Below are positions 8,628 through 18,253 of a stretch of 64,000 bases of DNA, piece after piece. Position 1 is the stretch's first letter. Every line of letters begins with the position of its first letter. The notes beneath the pieces are model-generated. The model was not told the origin of the DNA. It made no database searches and worked only from the letters and a program-made list of their open reading frames with translations. The position numbers and the translations under genes were made by a program. This DNA is from DUPU01 sp050952465 (GTDB lineage: Bacteria > Bacillota > Dehalobacteriia > Dehalobacteriales > Dehalobacteriaceae), in assembly GCA_050952465.1 (NCBI GenBank), contig JBMNKZ010000008.1, positions 186,001-250,000 on the forward strand. Reading direction: 5' to 3'.

Positions 8628-9632
8628 ATGACAGTAAAGGTTGGAATTAATGGTTTCGGGAGAATAGGAAGGTTGGTTTTTCGGGCAGCAATGAATAATC
8701 CGGAGCTTGAAATAGTAGCGGTTAACGATCTTACCAGCGCAGAAACTAACGCTCATCTTTTGAAATACGATTCTGTGCACGGGACTCTGAACGGAGAGGT
8801 AAAAGCTGAGGGTGACAATATTATTGTTAACGGTAAAAAAGTTAAAGTTTTAGCAGAGACTGACCCCCAAAATTTACCCTGGGGAGACTTAGGAGTAGAT
8901 GTGGTGGTAGAGTCCACCGGAAGGTTTACTGATGCTTTAAAGGCAGCAGCTCATATTAAAGGCGGAGCCAAAAAGGTGATTATTTCCGCTCCCGCGAAAA
9001 ATGAGGATATTACCATAGTGTTAGGTGTTAATGACCAAAAATATGATCCCCAAGCTCATCATATTATTTCTAATGCCTCTTGCACTACCAACTGCCTGGC
9101 TCCAGTGGCCAAGGTGCTTCAGGAAAACTTTAAGATTAAACGAGGTTTAATGACAACCGTCCATGCCTATACCAATGACCAGCGCATTTTAGATCAAGCC
9201 CATAAAGATATGCGCCGGGCGAGAACCGCAGGTATGTCGATTATTCCTACCACTACCGGAGCAGCCAAAGCCGTAGCCCTGGTATTGCCGGAACTAAAAG
9301 GTAAGTTAAACGGTTTTGCCATGAGAGTGCCCACTCCCAATGTGTCGGTGGTAGACTTAGTTGTAGAACTGGAGAAAAAGGCCAGTGTGGAAGAAATCAA
9401 CGGGGCTTTGAAAAATGCCGCGGAAAATGAGCTAAAAGGTATTTTGGCATACTCGGAAGAGCCTTTGGTATCAAGAGACTATAACGGAGACCATCATTCT
9501 TCCATCGTGGATGCCCTTTCCACCATGGTAATGGAAGATACTTTAGCTAAGGTGGTTGCCTGGTATGATAATGAATGGGGCTATTCCTGCCGAGTTATTG
9601 ATTTAGCTGTACTGGTTGGAAAATCGCTGTAA
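8628..9632 (+). CDS. gap: Glyceraldehyde-3-phosphate dehydrogenase, type I
   Basis: 334-aa NAD-type GAPDH, which oxidises glyceraldehyde-3-phosphate to 1,3-bisphosphoglycerate. The N-terminal Rossmann motif is INGFGRIGRLVFRA; the catalytic cysteine is in SNASCTTNCLAP near residue 150; the C-terminal WYDNEWGYSCRV is present. A strong AAAGGAGG site precedes the ATG. It is first in the gap-pgk-tpiA-gpmI-eno run; there is no cggR upstream as in Bacillus, so control is likely different. Confidence 0.98.
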   Translation: MTVKVGINGFGRIGRLVFRAAMNNPELEIVAVNDLTSAETNAHLLKYDSVHGTLNGEVKAEGDNIIVNGKKVKVLAETDPQNLPWGDLGVDVVVESTGRFTDALKAAAHIKGGAKKVIISAPAKNEDITIVLGVNDQKYDPQAHHIISNASCTTNCLAPVAKVLQENFKIKRGLMTTVHAYTNDQRILDQAHKDMRRARTAGMSIIPTTTGAAKAVALVLPELKGKLNGFAMRVPTPNVSVVDLVVELEKKASVEEINGALKNAAENELKGILAYSEEPLVSRDYNGDHHSSIVDALSTMVMEDTLAKVVAWYDNEWGYSCRVIDLAVLVGKSL

Positions 9633-9672
9633 CAAGGCGTTCTACCGTTGCGTTTAAACAGGGAGGCCAGAA

Positions 9673-10854
9673 ATGAATAAAAAGACTATACAAGATGTGG
9701 ATGTTAAAGACAAAAAGGTGATTGTTCGGGTAGATTTTAATGTACCGGTAAAAGAAGGGAAGGTCACCGATGACACCAGGATTAAAGCTGCCCTGCCTAC
9801 TATTAGTTATCTAAAGGATCAGGGTGCTCGAATTATACTGATGTCCCATTTGGGACGGCCTAAAGGCAAAGTTAATGAAGAGATGCGCATGGGAGTGGTT
9901 GCGGAAAAACTCTCTGAACTATTGGGGCAAAAGGTTCTCTATGCCAAAGATTGTATTGGTCAGGAACCTCAAGAATTAGCTGAAAAAATGCAGCCCGGGG
10001 AGATCTTGCTTTTAGAAAATCTTCGTTTTTACGGGGAAGAAGAGAAAAACGATCCCGACTTTGCCAAAAAACTTGCTTCACTAGCTGATATTTATGTGAA
10101 TGATGCCTTTGGTACGGCCCATCGGGCCCATGCTTCCACGGCTGGTATTGCTAAATTTCTGCCGGCAGTAGCGGGACTCCTGATGCAGAATGAAATTGGG
10201 ATTATGGGGAAGGCTTTAGAGAACCCGGAACGGCCTTTTGTGGCCATTTTGGGGGGAGCAAAGGTCTCCGATAAAATTGGCGTGATTGAAAATCTAATTA
10301 ATAAGGTGGATGTTTTGATTACCGGCGGCGGGATGGCCAATACATTTTTGGCCGCCCAGGGAAAGGACATGAAGAAGTCTTTAGTTGAAACGGATAAACT
10401 TGATTTGGCTCGGTCTTTGATGGACCAGGCTAAAGAAAAAGGAGTAGACTTTCTTTTGCCCTGTGATTTGGTGGTGGCGGAAGCCTTTTCTGCTGATGCT
10501 GAGCACAGAAAAGTTTCTACAGACCAAATACCTGAGGGTTGGATGTCCTTGGATATAGGCCCGGAAAGTGCCGCAGCTTTTGGCAAGGCTATTTCTGCGG
10601 CCCGCACCATTCTTTGGAATGGCCCCATGGGAGTATTTGAAATGGCTCCCTTTGCCAAGGGGACAGAGGAAATTGCCCGAGCCGTAACAGAGACTCAGGC
10701 GGTAAGCATTGTAGGTGGAGGAGATTCTATTGCGGCAATACATAATACAGGACTGGCCCAAAAGATTACCCATATTTCCACCGGGGGAGGCGCAACTTTG
10801 GAGTTCTTAGAAGGAAAAGAACTGCCGGGTGTAGCCGCATTGGAAAATAAATAG
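9673..10854 (+). CDS. pgk: Phosphoglycerate kinase
   Basis: 393-aa monomeric kinase that transfers phosphate from 1,3-bisphosphoglycerate to ADP. The N-terminal VRVDFNVPV substrate loop, LMSHLGRPKG, ENLRFY and the nucleotide-side GGAKVSDKIGV and NGPMGVFE motifs are all present, and the C-terminal GGGDSIAAI and STGGGATLEFLEG are intact. The gene lies 40 bp after gap and 14 bp before tpiA. Confidence 0.98.
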   Translation: MNKKTIQDVDVKDKKVIVRVDFNVPVKEGKVTDDTRIKAALPTISYLKDQGARIILMSHLGRPKGKVNEEMRMGVVAEKLSELLGQKVLYAKDCIGQEPQELAEKMQPGEILLLENLRFYGEEEKNDPDFAKKLASLADIYVNDAFGTAHRAHASTAGIAKFLPAVAGLLMQNEIGIMGKALENPERPFVAILGGAKVSDKIGVIENLINKVDVLITGGGMANTFLAAQGKDMKKSLVETDKLDLARSLMDQAKEKGVDFLLPCDLVVAEAFSADAEHRKVSTDQIPEGWMSLDIGPESAAAFGKAISAARTILWNGPMGVFEMAPFAKGTEEIARAVTETQAVSIVGGGDSIAAIHNTGLAQKITHISTGGGATLEFLEGKELPGVAALENK

Positions 10855-10868
10855 AAGGAGAAGATGAA

Positions 10869-11621
10869 GTGCGCAAACCAATCATTGCCGGGAACTGGAA
10901 GATGTTTAAAACACCGGATCAGGCGGTATCTCTGGTTAAAGAGCTAAAAAAAATATTAAATAATCCCCAGGCAGAGGTAGTAATCTGTCCTCCTTTTGTG
11001 GATCTGCCCGGGGTGATAGAGAATTTAGGGGACAGCGGAATTGCCGTGGGTGCCCAGAATATGCATTGGGAAGCAGAAGGGGCATTTACCGGGGAAATTT
11101 CTCCCCTGATGCTTAAGGAGTTGGGCTGTACTTATGTCATTATTGGGCATTCTGAGCGGAGACAATATTTCCATGAAACAGATGAAACAGTTAATAAAAA
11201 GGTTTTAGCTGCTATTAATCATGGACTCCGGCCCATTCTTTGTGTGGGTGAGACCTTAGAAGAAAGAGAATCCGGCGTTACAGAATCCTTAGTGGAAAGT
11301 CAAGTGAGAAAAGGGCTTGCGGATGTTTCCCGGGAGGAAGCAGAAAACCTGGTGATTGCTTATGAGCCTATTTGGGCTATTGGCACCGGAAAAACAGCTT
11401 CTGCGGAAGATGCGGAAAAGGTCATTTCCCATATCCGCCAAGTATTAAATGATTTATTCGGGGAAGAAACCGGTGGAAAAATTCGCATTCAATACGGGGG
11501 CAGTGTGAAGCCGGAGAATATTAAAGAATTAATGGCAAAACCTAATATCGATGGAGCCCTGGTGGGCGGAGCCAGCCTCAAGGCAGACTCTTTCAGTAAA
11601 ATTGCCGCGTTTGAAGCTTGA
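10869..11621 (+). CDS. tpiA: Triosephosphate isomerase
   Basis: 250-aa TIM barrel interconverting dihydroxyacetone phosphate and glyceraldehyde-3-phosphate. The substrate-binding GNWKM, the catalytic histidine in IIGHSERR and the catalytic glutamate in AYEPIWAIGTG are seen, with the phosphate-binding YGGSV and GGASL loops. The start is GTG, placed after an AGAAGGAG site. It is translationally close to gpmI, whose start region overlaps the end of this gene. Confidence 0.98.
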   Translation: MRKPIIAGNWKMFKTPDQAVSLVKELKKILNNPQAEVVICPPFVDLPGVIENLGDSGIAVGAQNMHWEAEGAFTGEISPLMLKELGCTYVIIGHSERRQYFHETDETVNKKVLAAINHGLRPILCVGETLEERESGVTESLVESQVRKGLADVSREEAENLVIAYEPIWAIGTGKTASAEDAEKVISHIRQVLNDLFGEETGGKIRIQYGGSVKPENIKELMAKPNIDGALVGGASLKADSFSKIAAFEA

Positions 11622-11635
11622 TAGGGGGAACTTTA

Positions 11636-13186
11636 GTGTCAAAGGCAGTAAGACCATTAGTGTTAACAATCCTGGACGGTTGGGGTATTTGTGATACCGT
11701 TGAAGGAAATGCCATTATGTGTGCCCGGTTGCCAAATTATAATTATTTGTGTAAGACATACCCCTATACGACACTTAATGCCTCCGGGGAAGCAGTGGGA
11801 CTACCCGAGGGGCAGATGGGAAACTCGGAAGTAGGGCATTTAAATATGGGGGCAGGACGGGTTGTTTTTCAGGAGTTTACTCGCATTAACCGGGCCATTA
11901 GAGATCAAAGCTTTTTTCAGAATCCCGTTTTAATGGAAGCCTTGAGCCGGGCTAAAGAAAAAGGCACCGGGGTGCATTTAATGGGACTTCTCTCCGATGG
12001 TGGTGTACACAGTCATATTAATCACCTTTTTGCTTTGTTGGATATGGCCAAAAAGCAAGGTGTGGAAAAATTGTATCTCCATTGCTTTTTAGACGGAAGA
12101 GACGTACCGCCGGCCAATGCTAAAGAATATATTGCCCAGGTGCAACAAAAGATGAAAAAGTTAGGGATGGGGACAATTGCTACCGTGATGGGCCGCTACT
12201 ATGGAATGGATCGGGATAAGAGATGGGAAAGGGTAGAAAAAGCTTATCAAGCCATGGTCTACGGTGAAGGGACCAAAGCTCCCTTTGCCCAGGTAGCGGT
12301 GGAACAATCCTATGAAAAAAGAATTACTGACGAATTTATAGAGCCGACTGTGATTGTGGATGCAGAAGGACAACCAAAAGGGAAAATTCAGTCTGGGGAT
12401 AGCGTCATATTTTATAATTTTCGGGCGGACAGGGCTAGGGAAATTACCCGGGCATTTGTAGATGCTGACTTTGCCGGTTTTGATAGGGGAGCAAACCCTC
12501 CCCAGGTGCGTTTTGTCTGTATGACTCAATATGATGCGACCATCCAGGCTCCTGTGGCCTTTCCTCCCCAGAATCTAAATAATACCTTGGGACAGGTTTT
12601 GGCAGACCATGGTTTAAAACAGCTTAGGATTGCGGAGACGGAAAAATATGCCCATGTAACTTTCTTTTTTAACGGCGGGGTAGAAGAGCCAAATCAAGGG
12701 GAAGATCGGGTGCTGATTCCCTCACCTAAGGTAGCTACATATAACTTGCAACCTGAGATGAGTGCTTGTGAAGTCACTGAAACTGTCATTGAAAAAATTA
12801 AAAGCGATGTGTATGATGTAATCATATTAAATTATGCCAATCCAGACATGGTAGGCCATACCGGAATAATGGAAGCGGCTGTGAGGGCAGTGGAAGCAGT
12901 GGATGGATGTTTAGGAAGGTTAATCGAGGCTGTAAAGAAGCAAGGCGGTGCAATGATCATTACTGCCGACCATGGAAATGCTGAGGCGATGATTGATATT
13001 AATACGGGTGAACCTCAAACTGCCCATACCACAGATGAAGTACCATTTATTTTGGTAAAAGATGAGTTGACTTCTCTAAAGCTCAGAAAAGGCGGAGCTT
13101 TATACGATGTGGCTCCGACAATGCTGGAGCTTCTGGGACTGGAAAAGCCAAAGGAGATGATGGGAGAAAGTTTGTTAATTAGGTAG
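11636..13186 (+). CDS. gpmI: 2,3-bisphosphoglycerate-independent phosphoglycerate mutase
   Basis: Cofactor-independent, Mn-dependent mutase of about 516 aa that converts 3- to 2-phosphoglycerate. The phospho-serine motif is GNSEVGHLNMGAGR, with LTILDGWG at the N-terminus and metal ligands in TADHGNAE and the C-terminal AHTT. The frame is open from TTG 11618, but GTG at 11636 is preferred because AGGGGG lies 7 nt upstream and the resulting N-terminus matches the family. Confidence 0.97.
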   Translation: MSKAVRPLVLTILDGWGICDTVEGNAIMCARLPNYNYLCKTYPYTTLNASGEAVGLPEGQMGNSEVGHLNMGAGRVVFQEFTRINRAIRDQSFFQNPVLMEALSRAKEKGTGVHLMGLLSDGGVHSHINHLFALLDMAKKQGVEKLYLHCFLDGRDVPPANAKEYIAQVQQKMKKLGMGTIATVMGRYYGMDRDKRWERVEKAYQAMVYGEGTKAPFAQVAVEQSYEKRITDEFIEPTVIVDAEGQPKGKIQSGDSVIFYNFRADRAREITRAFVDADFAGFDRGANPPQVRFVCMTQYDATIQAPVAFPPQNLNNTLGQVLADHGLKQLRIAETEKYAHVTFFFNGGVEEPNQGEDRVLIPSPKVATYNLQPEMSACEVTETVIEKIKSDVYDVIILNYANPDMVGHTGIMEAAVRAVEAVDGCLGRLIEAVKKQGGAMIITADHGNAEAMIDINTGEPQTAHTTDEVPFILVKDELTSLKLRKGGALYDVAPTMLELLGLEKPKEMMGESLLIR

Positions 13187-13248
13187 GGGACGGCTTATGG
13201 GCCGTACCCCTATTTCCCCTGCTACAAATGAAATTGGAGGTTTTAGAC

Positions 13249-14535
13249 ATGTCGATTATTAATGATATTAATGCCAGAGAAATTCTGGACTCACGGGGTA
13301 ATCCTACAGTAGAAGTGGAAGTTTATTTAGAAGACGGGACTATTGGGCGGGCTGCCGTTCCCTCCGGGGCATCCACCGGAGCCTATGAGGCCGTGGAGCT
13401 AAGGGATGGAGACAAAGAACGTTACCTAGGGAAAGGCGTTTTGGAGGCCGTAACCAATGTCCATACGGTGATCGCCCCTGAAGTGGTTGGCTTAAATATT
13501 TTTGATCAGGCCCAAATAGATAAGCTGCTTTTGGAATTAGATGGGACACCTAATAAGGCAAAACTTGGTGCCAATGCTATTCTAGGCGTATCCCTGGCTT
13601 GTGCCCGGGCGGCGGCAAATTTTCTGGAATTACCACTATATCGTTATTTAGGCGGAGTAAATGCCAAAGAACTTCCGGTTCCTATGATGAATATTTTAAA
13701 TGGAGGTAAACACGCCGATAATAATGTGGATATTCAGGAATTTATGGTGATGCCGGTTGGGGCAGCCAGCTTTGCCTCTGCATTAAGAATGGGTGCCGAG
13801 GTTTTTCATAATTTAAAAAAGGTGTTAAAAGGAAAGGGCTATAACACGGCAGTAGGCGATGAGGGAGGATTTGCTCCTAACTTAAAATCTAATGAAGAAG
13901 CTTTGGCCGTAATTGTAGAAGCTATTAAAGCAGCAGGTTATCAACCGGGACAAGATGTGATGTTGGCACTAGACGTAGCTGCTACAGAGCTTTACCAAGA
14001 CGGTAAATATCATCTAAAAGGTGAAGGATTGGTAAAGACATCGGCGGAAATGATTGATTTTTATGCCCAGCTTGTGGATAAATATCCTATTATCTCTATA
14101 GAAGATGGCTTGGCGGAAGACGACTGGGCTGGCTGGACTAAACTTACAGAGTCCATCGGTAAGAAAGTGCAGATTGTCGGGGATGACCTTTATGTAACCA
14201 ATACGGAAAGATTGGCCAAAGGGATTCAAACAAAAGCCTCCAATTCTGTTTTAATCAAGGTTAATCAGATTGGTACTTTGACGGAAACCTTGGATTGTAT
14301 TGAGATGGCTAAGAGGGCTGGTTTTACCGCAGTTGTATCCCACCGCTCCGGGGAAACCGAGGATACTACTATTGCCGATCTGGTGGTTGCAACCAATGCC
14401 GGCCAAATTAAAACCGGTGCGCCTTCCCGAACGGACCGGGTGGCAAAATATAATCAATTGCTGAGGATTGAAGAAGAACTTGATGAGGTGGCAGCTTACG
14501 CCGGAAATAATGCTTTTTACAATTTAATCAGGTAG
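13249..14535 (+). CDS. eno: Enolase
   Basis: 428-aa enolase that dehydrates 2-phosphoglycerate to phosphoenolpyruvate. Motifs: ARE(I)LDSRGNPTVEVEV, PSGASTGAYEAVELRDGD, the catalytic GDEGGFAPNL, and the signature LIKVNQIGTLTETL followed by SHRSGETEDT. The upstream in-frame ATG at 13228 is rejected; ATG at 13249 has GGAGG at ideal spacing and yields the standard MSIIND start. It is the last gene of the glycolytic run. Confidence 0.98.
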   Translation: MSIINDINAREILDSRGNPTVEVEVYLEDGTIGRAAVPSGASTGAYEAVELRDGDKERYLGKGVLEAVTNVHTVIAPEVVGLNIFDQAQIDKLLLELDGTPNKAKLGANAILGVSLACARAAANFLELPLYRYLGGVNAKELPVPMMNILNGGKHADNNVDIQEFMVMPVGAASFASALRMGAEVFHNLKKVLKGKGYNTAVGDEGGFAPNLKSNEEALAVIVEAIKAAGYQPGQDVMLALDVAATELYQDGKYHLKGEGLVKTSAEMIDFYAQLVDKYPIISIEDGLAEDDWAGWTKLTESIGKKVQIVGDDLYVTNTERLAKGIQTKASNSVLIKVNQIGTLTETLDCIEMAKRAGFTAVVSHRSGETEDTTIADLVVATNAGQIKTGAPSRTDRVAKYNQLLRIEEELDEVAAYAGNNAFYNLIR

Positions 14536-14546
14536 GCTTTTTAGTG

Positions 14547-14688
14547 TATCAGAAAGCGACATTTCTTTTTAGATCTAAGGTCAACTAAGGATTACCCTAA
14601 AGGGCTGGAATTTCTACGCATTGAAAAAGCACAATGCTAGAAATTCTGGCATGCCGGACCCAAGGTTTGGCACAAGCCAAGTTTTCTT
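14547..14688 (+). repeat. Dispersed intergenic repeat, diverged copy with internal hairpin
   Basis: The left end (TATCAGAAAG) and right end (GGCACAAGCCAAGTTTTC) match the elements at 17111 and 55264. Between them lies a separate inverted repeat, GAATTTCTA..GCATTG with CAATGC..TAGAAATTC. The copy fills the eno-secG gap and may also act as terminator. Confidence 0.5.
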
Positions 14689-14699
14689 TAACCAATTAG

Positions 14700-14728
14700 T
14701 TGTACACTATTATTATTTGTGTTACAAT
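14700..14728 (+). promoter_or_regulatory. Candidate promoter of secG
   Basis: TTGTAC, a 17-bp spacer and TACAAT, about 30 bp before the secG start. Confidence 0.45.
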
Positions 14729-14759
14729 AAATTGACTTTTGGTGAAGTGGGGGTGAGTA

Positions 14760-14987
14760 ATGGTGAAAACGTTCCTCATGATTATACAGGTTCTAGTTTC
14801 TTTAGGACTGATCGCTTCTGTGTTACTTCAATCAGGAAGAAGTGCTGGCATGTCAGGGGCGATTGCTGGAGGAGCTGAAACCTTTTTTGGCAAGAAAAAA
14901 GGGATGGATGAATTGCTGGGTAAGGTTTCTGCCGGCCTTGCCATTGGTTTCTTATTGTTGACACTTATGATATCATTACTTTTTTAA
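14760..14987 (+). CDS. secG: Preprotein translocase subunit SecG
   Basis: 75-aa two-span membrane protein of the SecYEG channel. The first span is MIIQVLVSLGLIASVLLQSG, the conserved loop is GLSGAIAGGAETFFGKKKG-like (LQSGRSAGMSGAIAGG seen), and the second span is GLAIGFLLLTLMISLLF. Length and order are typical. It lies after enolase as in many Firmicutes. Confidence 0.93.
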   Translation: MVKTFLMIIQVLVSLGLIASVLLQSGRSAGMSGAIAGGAETFFGKKKGMDELLGKVSAGLAIGFLLLTLMISLLF

Positions 14988-15011
14988 GATTTTAGGAGGT
15001 ATGAATTAATA

Positions 15012-17063
15012 ATGGACATTCTGTTTTTCGCTGCTCCCATTGCAGGAATAGTTGCACTTTTGTATGCTTATGTACTTATTACGAAAATTAATAAAGTTGA
15101 GCCGGGCAACGAAAGAATGAGAGAAATTGCCGGGGCTATTCATGAAGGGGCAATGGCTTTTCTTAATCGAGAGTATAAGGTTTTAATTGTTTTTATTATT
15201 GCTTTGGCTGCAATTATTGCGATTACGGGCTTAATCACAACAGGTGAGGAAAGCATGAAGCCTACTACGGCGATTGCCTTTATCCTGGGTGCATGTTGTT
15301 CTATTCTTGCCGGTAACATCGGGATGAGGGTTGCTACAAAGGCCAATGTGCGTACAGCAAATGCTGCTGCCAAGAAAGGGATGATCCAGGCATTGGAGGT
15401 TGCCTTTTCCGGCGGTGCCGTTATGGGTATGTCTGTTGTAGGTTTAGGCTTGGTTGGATTAGGAATTGTCATCTTTTTATTTCCAGGCCAATCTTCCGTA
15501 ATTAATGGTTTTGCCTTGGGAGCATCTTCTGTAGCTCTATTCGGACGTGTCGGCGGCGGTATCTATACGAAAGCTGCCGATGTGGGTGCGGACTTAGTTG
15601 GTAAAGTAGAAGCAGGTATTCCTGAGGATGATCCCCGTAACCCAGCTGTTATTGCAGATAACGTGGGTGATAATGTAGGTGACGTAGCCGGGATGGGCTC
15701 CGACCTTTTTGAATCCTATGTAGGTTCAATCATTGCCGCTTTGGCTTTGGGTGCTTCCTTGGGTATTGGCAGCAACGGGGAAGGGGTATTGGCTCCTATT
15801 TTGGTAGCAGCAGCGGGGGTCATTGCTTCTATTATCGGCATGTTATTTGTACGTACCAAAGAAGGAGGCAACCCTGCTAAGGCCCTAAACACGGGTACTT
15901 TGGCGGCCAGCATTTTAGCCATTGTTGGTACTTACATTGTGTGTATTTCTATCTTGCCTGATTCCTTTACCGTTATTTCCTTTGGGGTAGAAGCTACATA
16001 TACCAATATGGGAGTCTTCTTGGCCGCTATTGCCGGATTAATTGCCGGTTTTGCCATTGGGAAAATCACGGAATATTATACATCTGCGGATTACCAACCG
16101 GTGAAAGATATTGCCAAGTCTTGTGAAACAGGTACGGCAACGAACATTATTTCCGGTATTGCCACAGGTATGTTAAGTACTATGCTGCCGATCATCGTTA
16201 TTGCCATTGGAATTTTGGTTGCTTATTATTTTGCCGGGCTTTACGGAATTGCCATGTCGGCAATTGGGATGTTATCTACCACTGGGATTATTGTAGCAGT
16301 TGATGCTTATGGTCCGGTTTCCGATAATGCCGGCGGTATTGCGGAGATGTCTCATTTAGATCCTAAGGTGCGGGAAATTACTGATACCCTTGATTCAGTC
16401 GGTAATACTACGGCTGCTATCGGCAAGGGATTTGCTATCGGGTCTGCCGCATTAACAGCGTTAGCTTTGTTTACTGCTTTTTCTCAAGCTGTAAAGCTGG
16501 ACTCTATTAACATTCTTGATCCTAAAGTAGTAGTTGGGTTATTTGTCGGGGGGATGTTGCCTTTCCTCTTCTGCGCCTTGACCATGAATGCCGTGGGCCG
16601 GGCTGCCGGTTCCATGATTGATGAAGTGCGCCGTCAGTTTAAAGAAATTACCGGTTTAATGGAAGGTAACGCTAAACCTGATTACGCCCGATGCGTTGAT
16701 ATTAGTACCGGTGCTGCTCTAAGGGAAATGATTATCCCAAGCGTAATTGCGGTTGTTGTTCCGGTGGTGATTGGGTTACTTCCTGGCTTAGGTAAAGAAG
16801 CTTTAGGTGGACTGTTGGCCGGTACTTTGGTCACCGGATTCTTGTTAGCTATCTTTATGGCCAATTCCGGCGGAGCCTGGGATAATGCCAAGAAATATAT
16901 TGAGACGGGTCATTATGGAGGCAAAGGATCAGAAGCCCACGCCGCAGCGGTGAACGGTGATACCGTAGGAGATCCCTTTAAAGATACCTCCGGACCGTCC
17001 CTGAACATTTTAATCAAATTAATGACGGTTATTTCCCTGGTGTTCGCACCATTGTTCATGTAA
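15012..17063 (+). CDS. hppA: Membrane-bound ion-pumping pyrophosphatase (K+-dependent type)
   Basis: 683-aa integral membrane PPase with about 16 spans that couples pyrophosphate hydrolysis to H+ or Na+ transport. The catalytic loop ADVGADLVGKVEAGIPEDD and the following DNVGDNVGDVAGMGSDLFES are intact, as is the second acidic motif GDTVGDPFKDTSGPSLN near the C-terminus. At the K+ site the sequence reads GNTTAAIGKG; Ala in place of Lys marks the K+-dependent class, which includes Na+ pumps as well as H+ pumps, so the ion is undecided. The gene lies 24 bp after secG. Confidence 0.96.
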   Translation: MDILFFAAPIAGIVALLYAYVLITKINKVEPGNERMREIAGAIHEGAMAFLNREYKVLIVFIIALAAIIAITGLITTGEESMKPTTAIAFILGACCSILAGNIGMRVATKANVRTANAAAKKGMIQALEVAFSGGAVMGMSVVGLGLVGLGIVIFLFPGQSSVINGFALGASSVALFGRVGGGIYTKAADVGADLVGKVEAGIPEDDPRNPAVIADNVGDNVGDVAGMGSDLFESYVGSIIAALALGASLGIGSNGEGVLAPILVAAAGVIASIIGMLFVRTKEGGNPAKALNTGTLAASILAIVGTYIVCISILPDSFTVISFGVEATYTNMGVFLAAIAGLIAGFAIGKITEYYTSADYQPVKDIAKSCETGTATNIISGIATGMLSTMLPIIVIAIGILVAYYFAGLYGIAMSAIGMLSTTGIIVAVDAYGPVSDNAGGIAEMSHLDPKVREITDTLDSVGNTTAAIGKGFAIGSAALTALALFTAFSQAVKLDSINILDPKVVVGLFVGGMLPFLFCALTMNAVGRAAGSMIDEVRRQFKEITGLMEGNAKPDYARCVDISTGAALREMIIPSVIAVVVPVVIGLLPGLGKEALGGLLAGTLVTGFLLAIFMANSGGAWDNAKKYIETGHYGGKGSEAHAAAVNGDTVGDPFKDTSGPSLNILIKLMTVISLVFAPLFM

Positions 17064-17072
17064 AATATAAGC

Positions 17073-17107
17073 AAAAAAAGTGTTGGGGTAATACCCAACA
17101 CTTTTTT
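17073..17107 (+). terminator. Terminator after hppA
   Basis: Arms AAAAAAGTGTTGGG and CCCAACACTTTTTT form a near-perfect hairpin with terminal T run; it can work on both strands. Confidence 0.9.
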
Positions 17108-17110
17108 AAA

Positions 17111-17180
17111 TCTATCAGAAAGTATAACCTCTTTCTGATAGACTTAAGTGCAACTAAGGCTTGGTGCAAGCCAAGTTTTC
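17111..17180 (+). repeat. Dispersed intergenic repeat, reference copy
   Basis: An inverted repeat, CTATCAGAAAG and CTTTCTGATAG, is followed by TTAAGTGCAACTAAGG and a second inverted pair, GGCTTGG and CAAGCC, ending in AAGTTTTC. Related copies lie at 14547 and 55264. Confidence 0.6.
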
Positions 17181-17220
17181 CCTATAACATGGGAGCATGA
17201 TTTTTATTTAGGGGTTGCAT

Positions 17221-17655
17221 ATGATGCAACCCGATTGGGGGATGAAAATGGATCAATATGATAGCATGTGTTTTGCCTGCGGAAAGCAAAATCCCATCGG
17301 TTTAAAACTGAAATTTTATGTGGATAATGAAGAATATATTACTGTTTTTACCCCTAATGAAGAGCATCAAGGATATCCGGGGATTATGCACGGAGGCTTA
17401 ACGGCAACTATTCTAGATGAAATAACGGCACGATATGCCTGGTCAAAAGGGAAGGTCGCATTTACCGCATCATTAAATGTGCGTTATCGCAAAGGGATTC
17501 CCATTGGCAAACCGGTTACTTTTAAAAGCCGTTTGGTTAAAAAAAGAGGACGGTTGTATGAAATGGAAGCAGAAGCTATCCTTGAGGACGGTACTGTTGC
17601 TGCGGAAGCAACGGCAAAAATAATGGAAGCAAAGAATCAGGAGGGAATGGAATAA
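17221..17655 (+). CDS. PaaI-type hotdog-fold thioesterase
   Basis: A ~144-aa acyl-CoA thioesterase-like protein. The N-terminal CFACGKQNPIGLKL and the hotdog helix HQGYPGIMHGGLTATILDEI are typical of the PaaI/YbgC-like group, with ASLNVRYRKGIPIGKPVTF as the following strands. Several starts are possible (ATG 17221, 17242, 17248); 17221 has AGGGG 6-7 nt upstream. The substrate is unknown. It overlaps the next gene by one base, so both are translated from one message. Confidence 0.85.
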   Translation: MMQPDWGMKMDQYDSMCFACGKQNPIGLKLKFYVDNEEYITVFTPNEEHQGYPGIMHGGLTATILDEITARYAWSKGKVAFTASLNVRYRKGIPIGKPVTFKSRLVKKRGRLYEMEAEAILEDGTVAAEATAKIMEAKNQEGME

Positions 17656-18209
17656 TGATGACAAGAGATGAAGCATTAAAGTTGTTAAAGGCTAATTTAG
17701 CTAACAAAAATCTTTTAAAACACTGTTATGCTTGTGAGGTAGTGATGAAGTATTTAGCTGCCCACTTTGGGGAGGATCAGAATAAATGGGCATTAGCAGG
17801 GCTGCTTCATGATATTGACTACGATAATACTAAAGATGACCTTTCCCAACATAGTTTATTGGGAGCAAAGATGCTGGAGGAAGCCGGTCTGCCGACAGAT
17901 GTGGTACAAGCTGTAAAGGTACATAATGGAGCCCATGGCATTCCCCGGGTTTCTTTAATGGATAAATGCTTATATAGTACCGATCCGGTTACCGGATTAA
18001 TTGTGGCCGGAGCCTTAATCAAGCCGGAAAAGAAATTAAGTGCCATTGATGTAGAGTTTCTGATCAAGAGGTATCATGAAAAGTCCTTTGCCCGAGGTGC
18101 CAATCGGGAAACCATAGCGGCATGCAGTGAATTCGGGATGAACCTGGAGGAATTCTTTGGCATCAGTTTAGAAGCAATGCAAAGTATCTCTAAAGAATTA
18201 GGATTGTAA
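17655..18209 (+). CDS. HD-domain metal-dependent hydrolase (HDIG type)
   Basis: 184-aa HD-superfamily phosphohydrolase-like protein. The metal ligands are seen as H in LLKHCYACEVV, LLHDIDYD (HD), and HSLLGAKM and VKVHNGAHG further on. This is the single-domain HDIG class often found in anaerobes, with nucleotide or other phosphate-ester substrates; which one cannot be told. It starts on the last base of the thioesterase stop codon. Confidence 0.82.
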   Translation: MMTRDEALKLLKANLANKNLLKHCYACEVVMKYLAAHFGEDQNKWALAGLLHDIDYDNTKDDLSQHSLLGAKMLEEAGLPTDVVQAVKVHNGAHGIPRVSLMDKCLYSTDPVTGLIVAGALIKPEKKLSAIDVEFLIKRYHEKSFARGANRETIAACSEFGMNLEEFFGISLEAMQSISKELGL

Positions 18210-18253
18210 GGCCCGTTCATAATCGTCTAAAAGAAAAGATTAGGATTACAAAT

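Noticed and set aside
10092..10658. Long minus-strand open frame inside pgk
   Set aside because: It is a shadow of pgk; similar antisense frames occur over other genes here.
14621..14878. 85-codon ORF overlapping secG
   Set aside because: It is in another frame over the repeat element and secG, with no ribosome site and no recognisable protein.
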